This document shows positions 60,672-64,000 of a stretch of DNA of 64,000 nt, piece after piece. Origin of the DNA: G025836975 sp048751585 (GTDB taxonomy: Bacteria > Pseudomonadota > Gammaproteobacteria > Burkholderiales > Burkholderiaceae_B). The notes beneath the pieces were generated by a model. The model did no database searches and had not been told where the DNA came from. It saw only the letters and a list, made by a program, of their open reading frames with translations. The stretch lies in assembly GCF_048751585.1 (NCBI RefSeq), contig NZ_JAZHOB010000008.1, positions 248,001 to 312,000 of the forward strand. Reading direction: 5' to 3'. Within the stretch, counting starts at the first letter, position 1. Each line of letters starts with the position of its first letter. The position numbers were made by a program, and so were the translations under genes.

Positions 60672-61861
60672 GTCCTCTTGCCTCGCATAAGGTTGCGATT
60701 CTCAAAGTCGACCCGGAACAGCAAGGCCATCGACACCAGATTCATGACTATGCCAGTGCCGCCATAGCTCACCATGGGCAAGGTCAGGCCCTTGGTGGGC
60801 AACAGGCCCAGGCAGACTCCTATATTGATGAAGCACTGCACGCCGAACCACAAGGCCACGCCCTGCGCGACCAGCCCGTTGAATATGCGTTCCATGGCAA
60901 TCGCCTGCCGCCCGATCTCGAAACTGCGCCAAACCAGGAAACCGAACAGGCCGATAAGGAAGATGATTCCGACGAAACCCAGTTCCTCGCCGATAACGGC
61001 GACGATGAAATCGGTGTGCGCCTCGGGCAGATAATGCAATTTTTCGATGCTGGCGCCCAGCCCCACGCCGAACCACTCGCCGCGCCCCAGTGCGATCAGG
61101 GAATGCGACAGCTGATAGGCGCTGCCATAGGCGTTCTCCGGATTCCATGGATCCAGATATACGAACAAGCGCTCGCGCCGCCAGGGCGACAACCAGATAA
61201 GCAGCAAAAAGCTGCCGACCAGTATGAACAGCAAGGCGGAGAACAGCTTTCCGTTGATGCCGCCAATGAAGAGAATGCCCACGGCAATGGCCACGATGAC
61301 CATAAAGGCGCCCAGGTCCGGTTCAAGCAGCAGCACCATGCCCACCACCGCCAGCGCGCAGGCCATGGGCAGGAAGCCGCGCACGAAATTTTGCATATGC
61401 TCTTGCTTGCGCACGGTGTAGTCGGCCGCATAAAGCAGCACGGCAACTTTCATGAGCTCCGAAGGCTGGAAGTTGATGGGACCCAGCGGCAGCCAGCGCC
61501 GCGCACCGTTGACCTCGCGCCCCACGCCCGGAATCAGGACAATCAGCAGCAGAAGCAGGCAAAGCAGGAAAAGCGGGACAGCGAACTTCTGCCAGACCTG
61601 CATGGGAATGCTGACGGCGCACAGCGCGCAGAACAGGCCTATCAGTATGAACACGCCATGGCGAAGCACGAAGTAGAAACGGCCATAGCTTTCGTAGCGC
61701 GGTCCATCGGCCAGGGCAATGGAGGCGGAATAGACCATCAGCAAGCCGAACAGGACCAGGGTGGCGGCGACGATCAGCATCGAAATGTCGAAACTGGGCA
61801 TCGTCGTGCGTCCGGGCCGCACGGCGTTCACCCCGGAGTTCAGGTCGGCGAACAGGCTCAT
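60668..61861 (-). CDS. ftsW: Septal peptidoglycan polymerase FtsW
   Basis: SEDS-family glycosyltransferase that polymerises septal lipid II with FtsI. The 397-residue protein has about ten membrane spans. Signature parts are QPSELMKVAVLLYAADY, HSLIALGRGEWFGVGLGAS, KLHYLPEAHTDFIVAVIGEE and LPTKGLTLPMVSYGGTGI. The N-terminal tail of about 25 residues is cytoplasmic. It overlaps murD and murG by four bases each. Confidence 0.97.
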   Translation of the reverse strand: MSLFADLNSGVNAVRPGRTTMPSFDISMLIVAATLVLFGLLMVYSASIALADGPRYESYGRFYFVLRHGVFILIGLFCALCAVSIPMQVWQKFAVPLFLLCLLLLLIVLIPGVGREVNGARRWLPLGPINFQPSELMKVAVLLYAADYTVRKQEHMQNFVRGFLPMACALAVVGMVLLLEPDLGAFMVIVAIAVGILFIGGINGKLFSALLFILVGSFLLLIWLSPWRRERLFVYLDPWNPENAYGSAYQLSHSLIALGRGEWFGVGLGASIEKLHYLPEAHTDFIVAVIGEELGFVGIIFLIGLFGFLVWRSFEIGRQAIAMERIFNGLVAQGVALWFGVQCFINIGVCLGLLPTKGLTLPMVSYGGTGIVMNLVSMALLFRVDFENRNLMRGKRT

Positions 61862-63390
61862 GCGACCTCCCCTTGGCCAAGGGCCAGTTCCTGAACCTCA
61901 TCGACGAAGCAACGCCCGCGATGGCCGTAATTCTTGAACATGTCCATGCTGGCGCATGCCGGCGAAAGAAGAACGGTATCGCCCGGCTGTGCCAGGCCGA
62001 AGCCCGCCCGGACCGCATCGGCCATCGTGGCGGCGTGCTTCACCGGGACACCCGAGGGCGCCAGAGCCTGCTCAATGATGGCGGCGTCCTGGCCGATGAG
62101 CACCAGGGCGCGCGCATGTTCGCGCACCACCCGGATCAGCGGCGTAAAGTCCTGGCCCTTCCCCAATCCGCCGGCAATCAGCACCGCCGGCGACTCCATG
62201 CCGTCCAGCGCGGCGACCGTGGCTCCCACGTTCGTGCCCTTGCTGTCGTCGACGAAATCCACACCGCCGATACTGCGCACAAATTCGGTGCGATGCGGTT
62301 CGCCGGCGTAGTCCCGCAGGGCGTGCAGCATATTGGCCCAACCCAGCCCCAGGCTGCGAACCAGCGCCAGCGCGGCCAGCGCATTCAATGCGTTATGCAA
62401 ACCGCGAACGTGCAATGCATCGGCCGGCATCAGCTTCGTCGGCCGCCCGGCCGCCCGCTGCGGCGCCTCCTGGTTCTTTTTCCGTTTCGTCGACGCAACC
62501 GGCATGTCGAAGTCGGCGGCATCCGCCGCCGTCAGCCATAACATGCCGTTATCGCTTTCCAGGCCCAGGTCGCCCTCGAGTTCGGGGCGGCCGCGGCCAA
62601 AACTGCGCACGGCGGGCGAATTGACGGTTTCCACCATGCCGGCCACCAGCGGGTCGTCGCGATTGACGATAGCCACGCGGGAGCATTGCAATAACTTGGC
62701 CTTCGCGGCCGCGTAGGCCTGCATGCTTCCATGCCAGTCCAGGTGATCCTGGGTCACATTCAGCACGACAGCCGCGTCGGGCGCAAGCGTGTGCGTGCCT
62801 TCGAGCTGAAAGCTCGATAATTCCAGCACCCACACATCGGGTAATTGATTCGTGTCCAGCGCATCGCGCAGCGCCGTCAGCGCCGCCGGGCTGATGTTTC
62901 CGGCCGCCTTGGCCGACAGCCCGCAGGCCTGCGCCAGCTGACGCGCCATGGCGGTGACCGTCGTCTTGCCATTGGTGCCGGTAACCGCCAGAACCTTGGG
63001 GCTGTAGCCCTGCTCCGACATATCGGCAAGCGCGCGCGCAAATAGCTCGATTTCGCCTACCACCTGGATCTGCCTGTTCTGGGCCAGCGCCAAGAAAGAT
63101 TTCACAGGCTCATGCAAGGGCGACAGGCCCGGGCTCAGGACAATGGTATGCACATCCTGCAAGGCGGCTTCGTCAAACACATCCTCGCCGCCCAGCCGGA
63201 AATCGACGCGCGACGCATCCAGCTCCGATCGCAAGCCGGGCAGGCCGCCCGGCTCGGCCCGCGTGTCCAAAACCCGCAGGCGCGCTCCGTGCCGCGCGCA
63301 CCACAGCGCAGCGGCCACGCCCGTCTCGCCCAGGCCCAGAATCAGGGTCAAGCCGTCGACGCGCACCGAAGGGAAAGACATTGTATTCAT
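61858..63390 (-). CDS. murD: UDP-N-acetylmuramoylalanine--D-glutamate ligase
   Basis: Adds D-Glu to UDP-MurNAc-Ala. The 510-residue protein has the ligase ATP loop LAVTGTNGKTTVTAMARQL, HNALNALAALALV and DSKGTNVGATVAAL. Compared with E. coli MurD (about 438 residues) it has extra sequence near residues 310-335, a Lys/Arg/Gln-rich insertion (STKRKKNQEAPQRAAG). The ATG at 63390 overlaps the mraY stop by four bases (ATGA). Confidence 0.96.
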   Translation of the reverse strand: MNTMSFPSVRVDGLTLILGLGETGVAAALWCARHGARLRVLDTRAEPGGLPGLRSELDASRVDFRLGGEDVFDEAALQDVHTIVLSPGLSPLHEPVKSFLALAQNRQIQVVGEIELFARALADMSEQGYSPKVLAVTGTNGKTTVTAMARQLAQACGLSAKAAGNISPAALTALRDALDTNQLPDVWVLELSSFQLEGTHTLAPDAAVVLNVTQDHLDWHGSMQAYAAAKAKLLQCSRVAIVNRDDPLVAGMVETVNSPAVRSFGRGRPELEGDLGLESDNGMLWLTAADAADFDMPVASTKRKKNQEAPQRAAGRPTKLMPADALHVRGLHNALNALAALALVRSLGLGWANMLHALRDYAGEPHRTEFVRSIGGVDFVDDSKGTNVGATVAALDGMESPAVLIAGGLGKGQDFTPLIRVVREHARALVLIGQDAAIIEQALAPSGVPVKHAATMADAVRAGFGLAQPGDTVLLSPACASMDMFKNYGHRGRCFVDEVQELALGQGEVA

Positions 63391-64000
63391 CGCAGTTTCA
63401 AACTTGCCAAGCCGATCAGCACCAGCATCATGCTGATAATCCAGAATCGCACCACCACTTGGGTTTCCTTCCAGCCGCTTACCTCGAAGTGGTGGTGCAG
63501 CGGGGCCATGCGGAAGATCCTCCGCCCCTCGCCATATCTTTTTTTCGTGTACTTGAACCATGCCACCTGCATCATCACCGAAAGGGTCTCAACCACGAAC
63601 ACTCCGCCCATGATGAACAGCACGATTTCCTGGCGCACGATGACAGCGATGGTTCCCAGCGCACCGCCCAAAGCCAGGGCGCCCACATCGCCCATGAACA
63701 CCTGGGCCGGATAGGCGTTGAACCATAAAAAGGCCAGCCCCGCGCCGGCGATCGCCGCGCACAGGACCATCAGCTCGGAAGCGCCCGGTATATAAGGGAA
63801 AAGCAGGTATTTGGAGTAATCGACCCGACCCACCACATAGGCGAAAATACCCAGCGCGCTGCCCACCATGACGGTGGGCATGATCGCCAGGCCATCCAGG
63901 CCGTCGGTCAGGTTGACGGCATTGCTGGATCCCACGATGACCAGCCAGGTCAACGCCACGAAGCCGAACACGCCCAGGGGATAGCTGACGCTCTTGAAAA
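63387..64000 (-). CDS. mraY: Phospho-MurNAc-pentapeptide transferase MraY, 5' end outside window
   Basis: Polytopic membrane enzyme that loads phospho-MurNAc-pentapeptide onto undecaprenyl phosphate to make lipid I. Only the C-terminal part (about 204 residues) is inside the window; the reading frame is open to the right edge. The Mg-binding NAVNLTDGLDGLAI, FNAYPAQVFMGDVGALALGG and MAPLHHHFEVSGWKETQVV are all present, so the visible part looks intact. Its stop overlaps murD by four bases. Confidence 0.97.
   Translation of the reverse strand, partial: FKSVSYPLGVFGFVALTWLVIVGSSNAVNLTDGLDGLAIMPTVMVGSALGIFAYVVGRVDYSKYLLFPYIPGASELMVLCAAIAGAGLAFLWFNAYPAQVFMGDVGALALGGALGTIAVIVRQEIVLFIMGGVFVVETLSVMMQVAWFKYTKKRYGEGRRIFRMAPLHHHFEVSGWKETQVVVRFWIISMMLVLIGLASLKLR

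Overview
The window looks like chromosomal DNA of a betaproteobacterium, most likely Burkholderiales/Alcaligenaceae (Bordetella-Achromobacter-Pusillimonas type). The evidence is the GC-rich coding sequence, the gene order of the cell-division cluster, a Bug/TctC-type binding protein and the lptD-surA-rsmA and amgK-murU arrangements. No species can be named from sequence alone.

Layout. 1-11.3 kb: class I fumarase (cut by the left edge), an enoyl-CoA hydratase, glyQ-glyS-gmhB-plsC-ygjP-gloA, a FadE-type acyl-CoA dehydrogenase and a SpmA-SpmB-like membrane protein. 11.3-18.8 kb: outer-membrane biogenesis (lptD-surA-rsmA on the minus strand), diverging from the amgK-murU peptidoglycan-recycling pair and an unknown coiled-coil membrane protein. 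18.8-24 kb: two ABC importers, one for a polar amino acid and one for methionine (metNIQ). 24.3 kb: tRNA-Lys(UUU) with a strong promoter and a terminator. 37.9-39.6 kb: an operon of ECF sigma factor, ferritin-like protein and cytochrome c. 39.7-48.2 kb: a GH31 protein, mnmC, an inositol-monophosphatase-family gene, an M20 amidohydrolase, a YciA-like thioesterase and mgtE. 48.4-64 kb: secA, an M23 protein, dciA, lpxC, and the 3' part of the division/murein cluster transcribed as mraY-murD-ftsW-murG-murC-ddl-ftsQ-ftsA-ftsZ (mraY cut by the right edge).

The unusual part is 25.2-37.8 kb, an accessory block for the deazaflavin cofactor F420, which is rare and patchy in Proteobacteria. It carries a fused CofG/CofH FO synthase (fbiC), cofD, cofC, a single-domain cofE and an F420:NADPH oxidoreductase (npdG). 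These are interleaved with an LLM-class F420-dependent oxidoreductase, a class III CoA-transferase, an enoyl-CoA hydratase, a thiolase-like protein lacking the usual nucleophilic cysteine with its DUF35 partner, a TctC solute-binding protein and an IclR regulator. LLM enzyme, CoA-transferase, npdG, cofD and cofC overlap or abut one another on one transcript headed by iclR, whose promoter holds a clear palindromic operator. I infer a self-contained system that makes and recycles F420 in order to oxidise or reduce a CoA-activated carboxylic acid taken up from outside. The substrate is unknown. No integrase, insertion sequence or CRISPR array was seen.
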